DNA from: Oxalicibacterium flavum
GTDB taxonomy: Bacteria > Pseudomonadota > Gammaproteobacteria > Burkholderiales > Burkholderiaceae_D
Reading direction: 5' to 3'
NCBI RefSeq assembly: GCF_014635065.1
Contig: NZ_BMCG01000002.1
Span: forward strand, 558,001-622,000
Length of the DNA: 64,000 bases
The notes beneath the pieces are model-generated. The model searched no databases. It was not told the origin of the DNA and saw only the letters and a list, made by a program, of their open reading frames with translations. Positions within the stretch are counted from its first letter, which is position 1, and every line of letters begins with the position of its first letter. The position numbers were made by a program, and so were the translations under genes. Positions 40,924 to 51,372 of the stretch are shown here, piece after piece.

Positions 40924-42225
40924 TCAGTAACTGGCGCTGATCGCGCAGGTTTCGCCCCGCTGCTCGAGTCGTAGGAAATAGCTTTCCAGCGTTTCTCCCA
41001 GGCCCTCCTCGACCGCCGTTTCCACCTCGCGCGCCAGCACTTCGTTGCCGGCCGCATTGAAGACGAACAGACGATAGACATCGGCCAGCGTCAGGTAGCG
41101 CGGATTGGCCAGCAGGACCCAGCTGTCCAGCCCGTCCGTGATGCGCTTGCCGAACTGCATGCGGCGCGGCGCCTCGGACTTGATGCGGCCGACCCAGCCG
41201 GCTTCCAGCATCTGCTGCAGCAGGGTTTCCGACTCGTCGAAGCCGAGACGCGTGCGCTCGCGCATCATGCGCGCATCGACCACCGCCGTATTCGGCGAAC
41301 GGCGTGCGTCGTGCAACACCTGCAGCAACGCCATCGCGTCCACGAAAGCACTGCCCGGTTGCGGCACGTGCCACCAGCGCTCGTACTTGACGATCGGCAG
41401 CGCCGCCGCCACCACCGCGCCACCGAGCGTGATCAGCCAGCCGAGATAGATCCACAGCAGGAAGATCGGAAACGCGGCGACCGCGCCATACACCACGGTA
41501 TAGGTCGGCACCTTGAGGATGAAGATGGCAAACAGGCGCTTGACGACCTCGAACGCCAGCGCAGCGAGCAGACCGCCGGCCAGCGCATCGCGCCATTCGA
41601 CCACCTTGTTGGGCACCACGATGTAGAGCGAGGTAAACGCCACCGTGGTCAGCAACACGGAGATGGAGGTAAAGAAGACGGCACCGATGAACGGCACGTT
41701 GCGCACCACGCCGTTGGTCATGGTGAACAGATAGGAGGTCAGCGTGATCGAGGCGCCGATCAGCAGCGGCCCGAGCGTGACGATGGCCCAATAGACGACG
41801 ATGCGCTGCGCGATCGGCCGCTTGGTCTTGACGCGCCAGATCAGGTTGAAGACGCGGTCTATCATCAGCATCATCGCCACCGCGGTGACGATCAATGCCA
41901 CCGCGCCGAGTGCCGACAGGCGCGTCGCCTTGCTCGAAAACTGCGTGAGGTAGCCGAGGATGGTGTTGGCGATGCCCTTGGGCATCAGGTTCTGCACGAA
42001 GTACGCTTCCAGCGAGGCACGGAAGGTATTGAACAGCGGGAAGGTGGTGAAGATCGCGAACGCGATCGTCAGTACCGGCACCAGCGCCAGCACGGTCGTA
42101 AAGGTCAGGCTGCCGGCCACCTGCGGCAATTGCTCTTCTGCCAAACGGCGGCCGGCGAAACGGAACAGGTCGCGCACCTGCGGCCAGGTCAGTTCGCGGA
42201 AGAAGGTAAAACGGGGAAGCTTCAT
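40924..42225 (-). CDS. YihY/BrkB family inner-membrane protein
   Basis: A 433-residue protein with about six TM helices in residues 30-290 and a soluble C-terminal extension (about 300-433). Family markers are EEQLPQVAGSLTFTTVLALVPV near the start and the WRDALAGGLLAALAFEVVKRLFA block. It was once annotated as ribonuclease BN by mistake; the real function is unknown. Start ATG 42225 (MKLPRFTFF); another ATG three codons upstream is possible. Confidence 0.9.
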   Translation of the reverse strand: MKLPRFTFFRELTWPQVRDLFRFAGRRLAEEQLPQVAGSLTFTTVLALVPVLTIAFAIFTTFPLFNTFRASLEAYFVQNLMPKGIANTILGYLTQFSSKATRLSALGAVALIVTAVAMMLMIDRVFNLIWRVKTKRPIAQRIVVYWAIVTLGPLLIGASITLTSYLFTMTNGVVRNVPFIGAVFFTSISVLLTTVAFTSLYIVVPNKVVEWRDALAGGLLAALAFEVVKRLFAIFILKVPTYTVVYGAVAAFPIFLLWIYLGWLITLGGAVVAAALPIVKYERWWHVPQPGSAFVDAMALLQVLHDARRSPNTAVVDARMMRERTRLGFDESETLLQQMLEAGWVGRIKSEAPRRMQFGKRITDGLDSWVLLANPRYLTLADVYRLFVFNAAGNEVLAREVETAVEEGLGETLESYFLRLEQRGETCAISASY

Positions 42226-42339
42226 GCTGCGCATCTCTTGTGCTTGTAAGGTTGTGCATCCGCGCGTCGATGCAGGCGGATCAGGCATCCGGGCCAATGC
42301 CGACGGCGCCGTGTCGATGGTCCGATTCGGACCGTCTGA

Positions 42340-43357
<1,018 letters not shown>

Positions 43358-43361
<4 letters not shown>

Positions 43362-44761
43362 GCGCCTTTCTCGATGCCTGCAGGCAGGTCGTTGGCGCAC
43401 AATACTTGCTGACCGATGCCGATGCGCTGGCGCCCTATCTGGTGGAACGGCGCGGCAACCTCAGCGGCAAGGCATGCGCGGTGGCCCGGCCCGGATCAAG
43501 CGCCGAAGTCGCGCAACTGGTACGGCTTTGCCACCAATATCGCGTCCCCGTGGTACCGCAAGGCGGCAACACCGGCCTCGTGCTCGGCAGCATTCCGGAC
43601 GACAGCGGCACCGCGCTGCTGCTCTCACTGCGCCGGCTGAATCGCATTCGCGATATCGATACCGTCAACGACACCATCACCGTGGATGCCGGCTGCATCC
43701 TCGAACACGTGCAACAGGCTGCCGCCGATGCCGACCGGCTGTTTCCGCTGTCGCTGGCGGCCGAAGGCAGTTGCACCATCGGCGGCAATCTGTCGTCCAA
43801 CGCCGGTGGCACCGCGGTCCTGCGCTACGGCAATGCGCGCGAACTGTGCCTGGGACTGGAAGTGGTGACGCCGCAGGGCGAACTCTGGGACGGGCTGCGC
43901 GGACTGCGCAAGGACAATACCGGCTACGACTTGCGCGATCTCTACATCGGTGCCGAAGGCACGCTCGGCATCATCACCGGCGCCGTGCTGAAACTCCACC
44001 CGCGCCCGCGTGCCGTGCGCACCGCGCTGCTGGCACTGCCCACGCCCGACCATGCATTGCAACTGTTGACGCTGACAAGACGGCATTGCGGCGCCGCCCT
44101 GACAGGTTTCGAGCTGATGTCAGCCTTTTGCATGGAACTGGTGCACAGGCATTTCCCCGACATGCAGTCTCCGTTCGCCATGCCCCATGCCCAGTATGCG
44201 CTGCTGGAACTGTACGACCACGAATCGGAACAGCATGCGACGGCACTGCTCGAAACACTCATCGGTACCGCACTCGACGAGCAAACCGTTGCCGATGCCG
44301 TGGTCGCCACCTCGCTCGCCCAGTCCGCCGCGCTATGGCAATGGCGCGAATGCATACCGCTGGCACAGGCCGCCGAAGGCAGAAACATCAAGCACGATAT
44401 TTCTCTGCCCATTTCGCGCATCGCCGATTTCATCCGCGTTACCGACGAAGCCCTGCAACAGGCATTTCCGGGAGTGCGCCTGGTGACCTTCGGTCATCTG
44501 GGCGACGGCAACCTGCACTACAACGTGGCGCCGCCTGCCGACGCCGGCGCCGATTTCTTCATGCACCAGGCGGCGATCAACCGCATCGTGCACGACAACG
44601 TGCATGCTTTCGACGGATCGATTTCGGCCGAGCACGGTATCGGCGCATTGAAGCGCGAGGAATTGCTGCGCTATAAATCGCCGCTCGAACTGCAACTCAT
44701 GTCCCGCATCAAGCAGGCACTCGATCCGCTCAATCTCATGAATCCGGGCAAGCTGCTGTAA
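43358..44761 (+). CDS. FAD-binding oxidase, D-2-hydroxyacid (2-hydroxyglutarate/lactate) dehydrogenase-like
   Basis: A 467-residue VAO/GlcD-family flavoenzyme. The FAD domain has VPQGGNTGLVLGS and SNAGGTAVLRYGN (about 135-155), then GAEGTLGIIT. The C-terminal cap has FGHLGDGNLHYNV with metal-binding His residues and ends in LDPLNLMNPGKLL. The substrate is a D-2-hydroxyacid by family; which one cannot be read from sequence. Third gene of the wrbA-DUF2069 operon. Confidence 0.9.
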
Positions 44762-44808
44762 GGCATCGGCCAAACCGGGCAAGTCCGCGCGAAAATTTCA
44801 TTCGCCTG

Positions 44809-44828
44809 AATTTGACCCATGTCAAATT
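44809..44828. promoter_or_regulatory. FNR/FixK/Dnr-like inverted repeat
   Basis: AATTTGAC-CCAT-GTCAAATT, a perfect 8-4-8 inverted repeat with the core TTGAC-N4-GTCAA used by CRP/FNR-superfamily regulators. It is 47 bp past the flavoenzyme gene and about 225 bp before the next start. Confidence 0.45.
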
Positions 44829-45052
44829 GCCGTCACATCAGTTCGCTACCATGCACGCATGCTCTTGCACGAGCCGTTCTGGCACCACGACAAATGCCAC
44901 TACCGGCGCTGGCGGTCGGGAAACATACCAGCACCAGATACAGCGGCCTTCGGGTCTGCAACGATCCTGCAAAAATGCTATAACAACGGCTGTCCGGCGA
45001 ACCCGCGGTTCGCCGACCTTCTTTGATCAACGCACTTTTTCATGGAGGCAGT

Positions 45053-45334
45053 ATGAAAATCAGTGAAGAATTCAAAGTCAAAAACGCCAACGGCGAGACC
45101 GCCACCCTGCAGAACATCGTGGCTGGCAAAACCTACCTCGATTACGGCTACACCACGCTACCGACCGGCTTCGTCGGCTACCGCATCAAGGACACCAACG
45201 GCACCGCCGAAAAACAGGGCGACGGAAGCTTCAAGCTGAACATGAACAGCGCCGAATTCGGACTGCACCCGTTGCGCGCCGAAGGCGACAAGGGTCACCA
45301 GGCAGGCGACAACGCAATCTATACCCGCGTCTAA
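45053..45334 (+). CDS. hypothetical small protein
   Basis: A 93-residue soluble protein (MKISEEFKVKNANGETATLQ...) with beta-rich, Gly/Thr-rich composition, no signal peptide and no family I recognise. GGAGG lies four bases before ATG 45053, giving good support for translation. Monocistronic; an FNR-like box lies about 225 bp upstream, and a 9-bp GC hairpin (45343-45371 area) without T-run follows. Confidence 0.7.
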   Translation: MKISEEFKVKNANGETATLQNIVAGKTYLDYGYTTLPTGFVGYRIKDTNGTAEKQGDGSFKLNMNSAEFGLHPLRAEGDKGHQAGDNAIYTRV

Positions 45335-45646
45335 CCTGTAAGGCAGGCGCGTACATTGCGGGCGCCTGCCCGTCATCAACCTATCCCGTCCGCACTTCTT
45401 CTTTTACACCTCGCGTTCGCGAACCATCTTTCTCGCATCGCTGCGCTGCTTCATTTGCCATTGTTTCCACATGGAAACAAAATCTGACGCAAAACGGATT
45501 CGGCGATATTTATTTGCAAAAGTTAACATCGTTTAGATTTGTCCAACCGCTTTCCCAGCCGCATTTCCCCCGCTATCCTTCGATAGATGCGAGAATCGCG
45601 CCACCTTCATGCTCTGCAACTCTTTCAGTCCACCAAGGTTCATGCA
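45335..45646. other. intergenic region upstream of the FecR-kinase operon
   Basis: 312 bp. It holds a GC-rich hairpin (GGCAGGCGC / GCGCCTGCC) just after the small gene, a 20-bp operator-like inverted repeat at 45461-45480, and an AT-rich stretch around 45500-45545 that probably contains the promoter of the downstream operon. Confidence 0.5.
45461..45480. promoter_or_regulatory. operator-like inverted repeat
   Basis: TTGTTTCC-ACAT-GGAAACAA, a perfect 8-4-8 inverted repeat, 167 bp before the FecR-protein start. Possible binding site for a dimeric regulator, such as the OmpR-type regulator of this operon; unproven. Confidence 0.4.
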
Positions 45647-47338
45647 GTGAAAAGTCTGTCTTTCGGTATCGCACTTTCTCTCGTCTTCTGCTTTCCCGCC
45701 ATCGCACAACCTGCGGATGGCAATTTGCGTGTGGCGCCGGAGGGCGTCTGGTACACCGTATCGCGCGATGAAACCCTCTCTTCCATTTCGCGCAAGTTCA
45801 CCGGCGATATCCGGCATTGGCGCACTATCGGCAACACCAACCGGATCGAGAACGAAAAGAAAATTCCGGTCGGGCGCATCGTTCTTATCCCGGCAGCGCT
45901 GCTGACACCGGTCTCGGCCTTCGCGCGCATTACCAGCTTCTTTGGCGATATCGCGATTCACGATCGCGAGGGCAAGCCGATCGAAGCCAGGATAGACACC
46001 CTGCTCAAGGAGGGCGACACGCTCGCCACCATGGCCAGGAGCTTCATTTCGCTGGTACTGGAAGACGGCAGTCAGATCACGGTGCCGCCCGACAGCATGC
46101 TGAACCTGCGCATGCTGCGCGCCACGCAATATCTGAACAGTCCGCGCACCCGCCTGTTCCTTGAAAAAGGACGCGTCGAATCCAGCGTCACGCCTTTCAC
46201 CAGACCGGACAGCCGCTTTGAAGTGCTGAGCCCGATGGCGGTCTCCGGCGTGCGTGGCACGCGCTTCCGCGTGCAGTACAGGGAACAGCGCACGCTCAAC
46301 GAGGTCATCGAAGGCAAGGTTGCTGTACAGCCGGGCAAAACCGTACGCAAGGACGGCGCGCAACTGGTTGCCGCCGGCTTCGGCACCATCGTCGAGAACG
46401 GACGCACCGCCAAACCGGTTCACCTGCTGCCCGCACCCGCAGCAGGCGACGGTTATGCGCGCCAGGAGCGGCTTCCGATCCGCTTTCAGCTGTCGCAGGC
46501 GGAAGCGTCGGCCTTCCATGCGCGCGTCTCGACCGATGCGCAAGGCACGAACAACATTGCCGAAACCGATATCACGGCTACCGAGGGTGCCGCCGTCGCA
46601 CGCTTCGCCGACCTGCCCGACGGACACTACTTCCTCCACGCGCATGCCATCGACCGCCATGGCCTGGGCGGCATCGTGCAGACCTTGCCGTTCGAAGTCG
46701 CGGCACGGCCATTCCCGCCGTTCCTGCTGGCACCCGGCAACCGCTTCCAGGGCAGCGGCAACGCCGACCTGATCGCGGTAACCATGCAATGGTCGCTATC
46801 GAGCAACGTCACCCGCTACCGCCTGCAGGTGGCGCAGGACGCCAGCTTCGCACAACCGGAAGTCGATCAGACCGTGGATGCCGGCGAACACGACGGCCGC
46901 GCCACCGTGTCGCTGCCCCCGGGCATGCACTACTGGCGCGTGGCCGCCATCGATACGCGAAGCGGCCGCCAGGGCCCCTTCAGCGACGCCCGCGAGGTGA
47001 ATGTCATGCAGGGCATGGCTGCACCGGCCGCCACGCTCGGCGAAAAGGATATCCACTTCACATGGACCAGCACCGCAGCCGGACAGCGCTTCACGTTCCA
47101 GCTCGCAGGCGATGCCGCGTTCTCGCAACCGCTGCATGAAGCGGACACCACCGCACCGGAAGCCACACTGCCGCGTCCCCAGCCCGGCACCTACCATGCC
47201 CGCGTTCGCAGCATCGATGCCGACGGCTTCATCGGCCCCTACTCTCCGCCGCAAAGGTTCGTGGTGCCACTGGTCTGGCAGAGCGGATACGGCCTTCCTG
47301 TGCAATCGCAGGAGCAGCCGCTCGGCACCGACTTCTGA
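45647..47338 (+). CDS. exported LysM-FecR domain protein
   Basis: A 563-residue protein: signal peptide (GTG 45647, MKSLSFGIALSLVFCFPAIAQ), a LysM domain (about 35-85, VSRDETLSSISRKFTGDIRHWRTIGNTN), a FecR domain (about 100-210, GDTLATMARSFISLVLEDGSQITVPP...VSGVRGTRFRV) and two or three Fn3-like repeats (about 250-540, FRLQVAQD-type ..YWRVAAID.. and ..YHARVRSID..). It is likely a periplasmic, peptidoglycan-bound sensor. Followed after 27 bp by the CHASE2 kinase, a pairing that suggests the two work together. Confidence 0.88.
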   Translation: MKSLSFGIALSLVFCFPAIAQPADGNLRVAPEGVWYTVSRDETLSSISRKFTGDIRHWRTIGNTNRIENEKKIPVGRIVLIPAALLTPVSAFARITSFFGDIAIHDREGKPIEARIDTLLKEGDTLATMARSFISLVLEDGSQITVPPDSMLNLRMLRATQYLNSPRTRLFLEKGRVESSVTPFTRPDSRFEVLSPMAVSGVRGTRFRVQYREQRTLNEVIEGKVAVQPGKTVRKDGAQLVAAGFGTIVENGRTAKPVHLLPAPAAGDGYARQERLPIRFQLSQAEASAFHARVSTDAQGTNNIAETDITATEGAAVARFADLPDGHYFLHAHAIDRHGLGGIVQTLPFEVAARPFPPFLLAPGNRFQGSGNADLIAVTMQWSLSSNVTRYRLQVAQDASFAQPEVDQTVDAGEHDGRATVSLPPGMHYWRVAAIDTRSGRQGPFSDAREVNVMQGMAAPAATLGEKDIHFTWTSTAAGQRFTFQLAGDAAFSQPLHEADTTAPEATLPRPQPGTYHARVRSIDADGFIGPYSPPQRFVVPLVWQSGYGLPVQSQEQPLGTDF

Positions 47339-47365
47339 TGACGATGCCGTCCTGCCCATCCACGC

Positions 47366-49726
47366 ATGCCGATCTCCTTCTCGCGCCGTAAGAACTCCTC
47401 TCCCCTCAAGTCGGAGTGGCGCATCTTTCTGCTGCTGATGCTGGCATGCGCGGCCGTGCTCGGCTATGTCAACGGCCTCGGCCAGTCGGACCGCTTCATT
47501 TACGACACACTGATCAAGAGCATGGAACGGCCGGCCGACGACCGCATCGTGATCGTCGCCATCGACAAGGACAGCATTGCCGGACTCGGCCGCTGGCCAT
47601 GGAACCGCACGATCCACGCCAGGCTGCTCGACATCCTCACGCAAGGCAAGGCCAGGGCGGTCGGCATCGACATCATCTTTGCCGAACCCGACCTCGTCTC
47701 GGGCAGCGACACGCTGCTGGCACAGGCCATCAGCAGGAATCGGCATACCGTGCTGCCGGTCCTGATCGAGCGCACCACCACCGGCCTGCAGCCGACCCTG
47801 CCGCTGCCGCAACTCATGGATGCCGCGCATGCCGTCGGCCACACGCACTTCGGGTTCGATGCGGATGGCGTGGTACGCAGCGTGCTGCTGAGCGAAACGC
47901 TGGACGACGCTTCCTGGCCGCAATTCGCGCTCGCCGTCTATCAGGCAGGCATGGCGTCGCCCGTCTCCGCAAGCGGCGCAAGAGCGCGGGTCGGCGCGCG
48001 CGAACGCATCGCCTTCGCCGGACCGCCGGGCCACTTCCATACGGTGTCCTACATCGACGTGTTGACGGGCAGGATTGCGCCCTCCTTCTTCGAAGGCAAG
48101 TACGTACTGGTAGGCGCCAACGCTTCCGGCATTGCCACCATGTTCCCGACGCCAGTGACGACCACCAGCCATGTCATGTCCGGCGCCGAGATCAATGCCA
48201 ATATCCTGGCCGGAATGCTGGAGGAGCACGGCATCCATGAAGCGCGGCCATGGCTCAACGCCCTGTTCACCGTTCTCTTTACCTGCCTTGCCCTGTTCGC
48301 CTGCCTGTATCTGTCGCCGTTCAGCGCGTTGGGCGCGACCTTTCTGCTGCTGGCGGCCGTCGGCGCCTCCACCTATGCCCTGCTGTCGGCCGAGATCTGG
48401 TTGCCGCCGGCGGCAGCGGCATTGATGGTAATCGCCGTCTATCCGCTCTGGAACTGGCGGCGGCTGGAGGCCACGATCTTCTATCTGAGTGAGGAACTGG
48501 CACGCCTCAACCGCGAAACCACCATCGTGCTGCGTCACGAAGCGCCGGCACCGACCACGCACGACGCCGATTTTCTCGATCGCCAGATCGCCGCCATGCG
48601 CGTGGCCGCCGACCGTTCGCGCGACATCCACCAGTTCATCAGCGACAGCCTCAACAACATGCCCGACGCAACGCTGGTGCTGTCACAGTCCGGCGAGCTG
48701 CTGATGTGCAACCGCGTGGCAGAAATTTATCTGGCAAGCATCGGCATCGAAGGCAACCGGACGCCATCGCTGGCCGCGATCTTTTCCCGCCTCGAACCGC
48801 TGCCGCGCAGTCTCGTGCACGGCGCCGCCTGGCACGAAGCCTTGCTGCACGAGTCGGCGACGCACACGACGGAAATCGAAACCCGCGATGCCGACGGCCG
48901 CGAGTTCCTGCTCAAATCCACCGCTTCCCGCACCACCGACGGCGCCATGCTGGGCTGGATCGTGTCGCTGATCGACGTCACCACGCTGCGCGCGGCCGAG
49001 CGGCGGCGCGAGGAAAGCCTGAACTTCATCTCGCACGATCTGCGCGTGCCGCAATCGTCCATCCTCGCACTGATCCAGCTGCAGAAGAATCCGGCTACCG
49101 CCTTCGGCATGCCTGAATTCCTTGCGCGCATCGAGAAATCGGTGGAGTCCACCCTGCATCTGGCGGAGAGCTTCGTCCACCTCGCCAAGGCCGAGTCTCC
49201 GGCCTACCAGTTGCAGGACTCCGACTTCTGCTCGATGCTGGCCGAAGCGGCGGATACCATGTGGGCCTTCGCGCACAGCCGCTCGGTCGAAGTCGTCATC
49301 GATGCCCCGACGGAACATCTGTGGCTCACGGCCGACCGTTCCCTGATGATTCGCGCCATCGGCAATCTGCTGTCCAACGCCATCAAGTTCAGCCCCGAAG
49401 GCGAACGCGTCCATTGCCGTGTCCAAGCCGATTCCGGCATCAATGGCCCCTGCGTGCGATGCAGCATCCGCGACCATGGTCCCGGTATTCCGGCTGCCAA
49501 GCAGACCTTGATCTTCTCGCCGTTCCTGCGCGCCGACGATCAGGGGCAGGACGGCATCGGACTCGGACTCGCATTCGTGAAAATGGTGGTCGAACGACAC
49601 GGCGGCACGATCGAGGTGGACAGCACGGTCGGCACGGGCAGCACCTTCACCATCGTGCTGCCGTGCGCCATCGAGGAAGAACAGGACAGGTCATTGATAG
49701 AAAAACAGGAAGGAAGCAATCCATGA
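47366..49726 (+). CDS. CHASE2-PAS histidine kinase
   Basis: A 786-residue sensor kinase. It has TM1 at about 20-38, an extracytoplasmic CHASE2 domain (about 45-285, ADDRIVIVAIDKDSI...GRWPWNR...), three TM helices (about 290-370), a PAS-like domain (about 420-530), HisKA with phospho-acceptor His557 in FISHDLRVPQ, and HATPase_c (N box NLLSNAIKFS, G boxes DHGPGIP and GIGLGLAFVK). Its stop overlaps the response regulator start (ATGA), so the two form a coupled two-component pair. Confidence 0.93.
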   Translation: MPISFSRRKNSSPLKSEWRIFLLLMLACAAVLGYVNGLGQSDRFIYDTLIKSMERPADDRIVIVAIDKDSIAGLGRWPWNRTIHARLLDILTQGKARAVGIDIIFAEPDLVSGSDTLLAQAISRNRHTVLPVLIERTTTGLQPTLPLPQLMDAAHAVGHTHFGFDADGVVRSVLLSETLDDASWPQFALAVYQAGMASPVSASGARARVGARERIAFAGPPGHFHTVSYIDVLTGRIAPSFFEGKYVLVGANASGIATMFPTPVTTTSHVMSGAEINANILAGMLEEHGIHEARPWLNALFTVLFTCLALFACLYLSPFSALGATFLLLAAVGASTYALLSAEIWLPPAAAALMVIAVYPLWNWRRLEATIFYLSEELARLNRETTIVLRHEAPAPTTHDADFLDRQIAAMRVAADRSRDIHQFISDSLNNMPDATLVLSQSGELLMCNRVAEIYLASIGIEGNRTPSLAAIFSRLEPLPRSLVHGAAWHEALLHESATHTTEIETRDADGREFLLKSTASRTTDGAMLGWIVSLIDVTTLRAAERRREESLNFISHDLRVPQSSILALIQLQKNPATAFGMPEFLARIEKSVESTLHLAESFVHLAKAESPAYQLQDSDFCSMLAEAADTMWAFAHSRSVEVVIDAPTEHLWLTADRSLMIRAIGNLLSNAIKFSPEGERVHCRVQADSGINGPCVRCSIRDHGPGIPAAKQTLIFSPFLRADDQGQDGIGLGLAFVKMVVERHGGTIEVDSTVGTGSTFTIVLPCAIEEEQDRSLIEKQEGSNP

Positions 49727-50436
49727 ACATCGCCTCGCTGGAAGACGATCCGATCGAGTCCAGGCTGATTCATCAGGTCGTGACCAATGCCGGTCATACC
49801 TGCGCCACCTATCACACCGGCGCCGCCTTGCTGGAAGCGTTGCGCCAGCCGCAGCACGCGTGCGACATGCTGATCCTCGACTGGCATCTGCCGGACATGA
49901 CCGGCAAGGAAGTCATCGAATGGGTGCGCGCCAACCTGGGCGACAGCATCATCGTCATGTTCCTCACCAATCGCGTGCTGGAAGAAAACATCGTGGCCGG
50001 GCTGATGGCAGGCGCCGACGACTACATGACCAAGCCGATCCGCGAGGCCGAGCTGTCGGCGCGCATCCACGCCCTGTCCAAGCGCATCCGGCGTCCCCTC
50101 AATGGCGGAACCCCGGCGCCGGCAGCCGCTTCCAATGTGCTGGAAGCCGGCGTCTACAGTTTCGATCTGTTCCGCAAGGGCGTGACCGTGCGCGGCGTGC
50201 CGGTCGATCTCAAACCCAAGGAATTCGACATCGCGGTGCTGTTCTTCCAGAACATCGGTCAGTTGATCTCGCGCGAACACATCATGGAAAGCATCTGGGG
50301 GCGCGAACTGGTCATGACTTCGCGCACGCTCGACACCCACATGTCGCAAGTCCGCACCAAGCTGCAGCTCAAGCCGGACAACAACGTGCGCTTGACCACG
50401 CTCTACACGATCGGATACCGGCTCGACATGTTCTGA
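49723..50436 (+). CDS. OmpR/PhoB-type response regulator
   Basis: A 237-residue regulator with receiver domain (acid pair EDD at 7-9, phospho-acceptor D53 in LILDWHLPDM, K104 in MTKP) and C-terminal winged helix (about 135-235, LKPKEFDIAVLFFQN, SRTLDTHMSQVRTKL, TLYTIGYRL). Partner of the CHASE2 kinase, with overlapping genes. Confidence 0.94.
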   Translation: MNIASLEDDPIESRLIHQVVTNAGHTCATYHTGAALLEALRQPQHACDMLILDWHLPDMTGKEVIEWVRANLGDSIIVMFLTNRVLEENIVAGLMAGADDYMTKPIREAELSARIHALSKRIRRPLNGGTPAPAAASNVLEAGVYSFDLFRKGVTVRGVPVDLKPKEFDIAVLFFQNIGQLISREHIMESIWGRELVMTSRTLDTHMSQVRTKLQLKPDNNVRLTTLYTIGYRLDMF

Positions 50437-50575
50437 CACGGCACGCGCATACCGCGAACGGCCTGCCATGCGCATGTACCGAAGCGCGCACCGGCCGGCA
50501 TGCTGAACTTCATGCATGGCAGCCGGTCTGTATGGAACGGTGGCATCCGCCATCCAACCAACGCAGGGAGGCACC

Positions 50576-50782
50576 ATGATTGCGCACCATCCATCATTGC
50601 AGGCCGGCACCCATCCGATGTCTTCAGGCAGGACCTGGCAACTGCACAAGGCTCCCGTTCCGCAGCCGGTGGAAGATCCGCTGCCCGACGAACAGCCGGT
50701 ACCGCAGGACGAACCGGTTCCTTCTCCTCATCCCGAAATTCCGGCCGCCGGATCGCACGCGCGTCCCGACAGGAGGCAATGA
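50576..50782 (+). CDS. hypothetical Pro-rich small protein
   Basis: A 68-residue ORF, about one fifth Pro, with an acidic PVEDPLPDEQPVPQDEPVP repeat-like centre and no hydrophobic segment. AGGGAGG stands seven bases before the ATG. No family recognised. It ends one base before the next gene start region and is co-directional with the two-component operon. Confidence 0.5.
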   Translation: MIAHHPSLQAGTHPMSSGRTWQLHKAPVPQPVEDPLPDEQPVPQDEPVPSPHPEIPAAGSHARPDRRQ

Positions 50783-50783
50783 C

Positions 50784-51041
50784 ATGGACCGACAGCAATC
50801 GTGGAGCACCGAGATCTACCGCGACATGGAAGTGCATGTCACCACGCTCGAAAAGCAGGATCATCCCGGCCTGTGGGATTACACGATCCGCATCTGCGAA
50901 CCCGGCGCCGATGCCGGCAGCGCCAGCGAACTGATCGCGCGCTCGGGCGACGATGCCGACTACGACAAGTCCGATGCAGCGCTGGCCGCCGGTTTCGCCA
51001 AGGGCTATGCGATGGTCGATACGTTGCGACAGCAGGATTGA
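50784..51041 (+). CDS. hypothetical small soluble protein
   Basis: An 85-residue acidic protein (MDRQQSWSTEIYRDMEVHVT...LWDYTIRICEPG...). AGGAGG is seven bases before ATG 50784, one base after the previous stop codon, so the two are probably translated together. Helical C-terminus, no signal or TM. Family not recognised. Confidence 0.6.
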   Translation: MDRQQSWSTEIYRDMEVHVTTLEKQDHPGLWDYTIRICEPGADAGSASELIARSGDDADYDKSDAALAAGFAKGYAMVDTLRQQD

Positions 51042-51138
51042 GCAGCACAACAGTCGTTGCCACCGGTTCGATTGAAACAGCGAGGCAAACCCGGCATAAT
51101 GCAGGGCCTCGCCCGCAAGGCGACACATCATTTCCGTT

Positions 51139-51215
<77 letters not shown>

Positions 51216-51292
51216 CCCCTTTTCCGTTCCGCCCCGAGATTACTTGCGCACGTGATGCGACATGCGCATGTCCACCGCCATCGCTCGTCATG

Positions 51293-51316
51293 AAAAAGGG
51301 CCACTGACGTGGCCCT
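51293..51316 (-). terminator. intrinsic terminator after the PEP-CTERM gene
   Basis: The stem AGGGCCAC / GTGGCCCT with a 4-base loop is followed by TTTTT on the minus strand, 57 bp past the gene. Confidence 0.8.
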
Positions 51317-51372
51317 CCCTGACATCCGCTTTCGGCAGCCATGGCGGCCGCCGAGACGCAAGGCATTGCACC

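Noticed and set aside
45343-45371. GC hairpin GGCAGGCGC / GCGCCTGCC after the small gene, considered as a terminator
   Set aside because: No T-run follows on either strand, so rho-independent termination is not supported.
45335-45420. mobile element or prophage traces around the tRNA-Arg and small genes
   Set aside because: No integrase, transposase, tRNA-end repeat or attachment site was found anywhere in the window.
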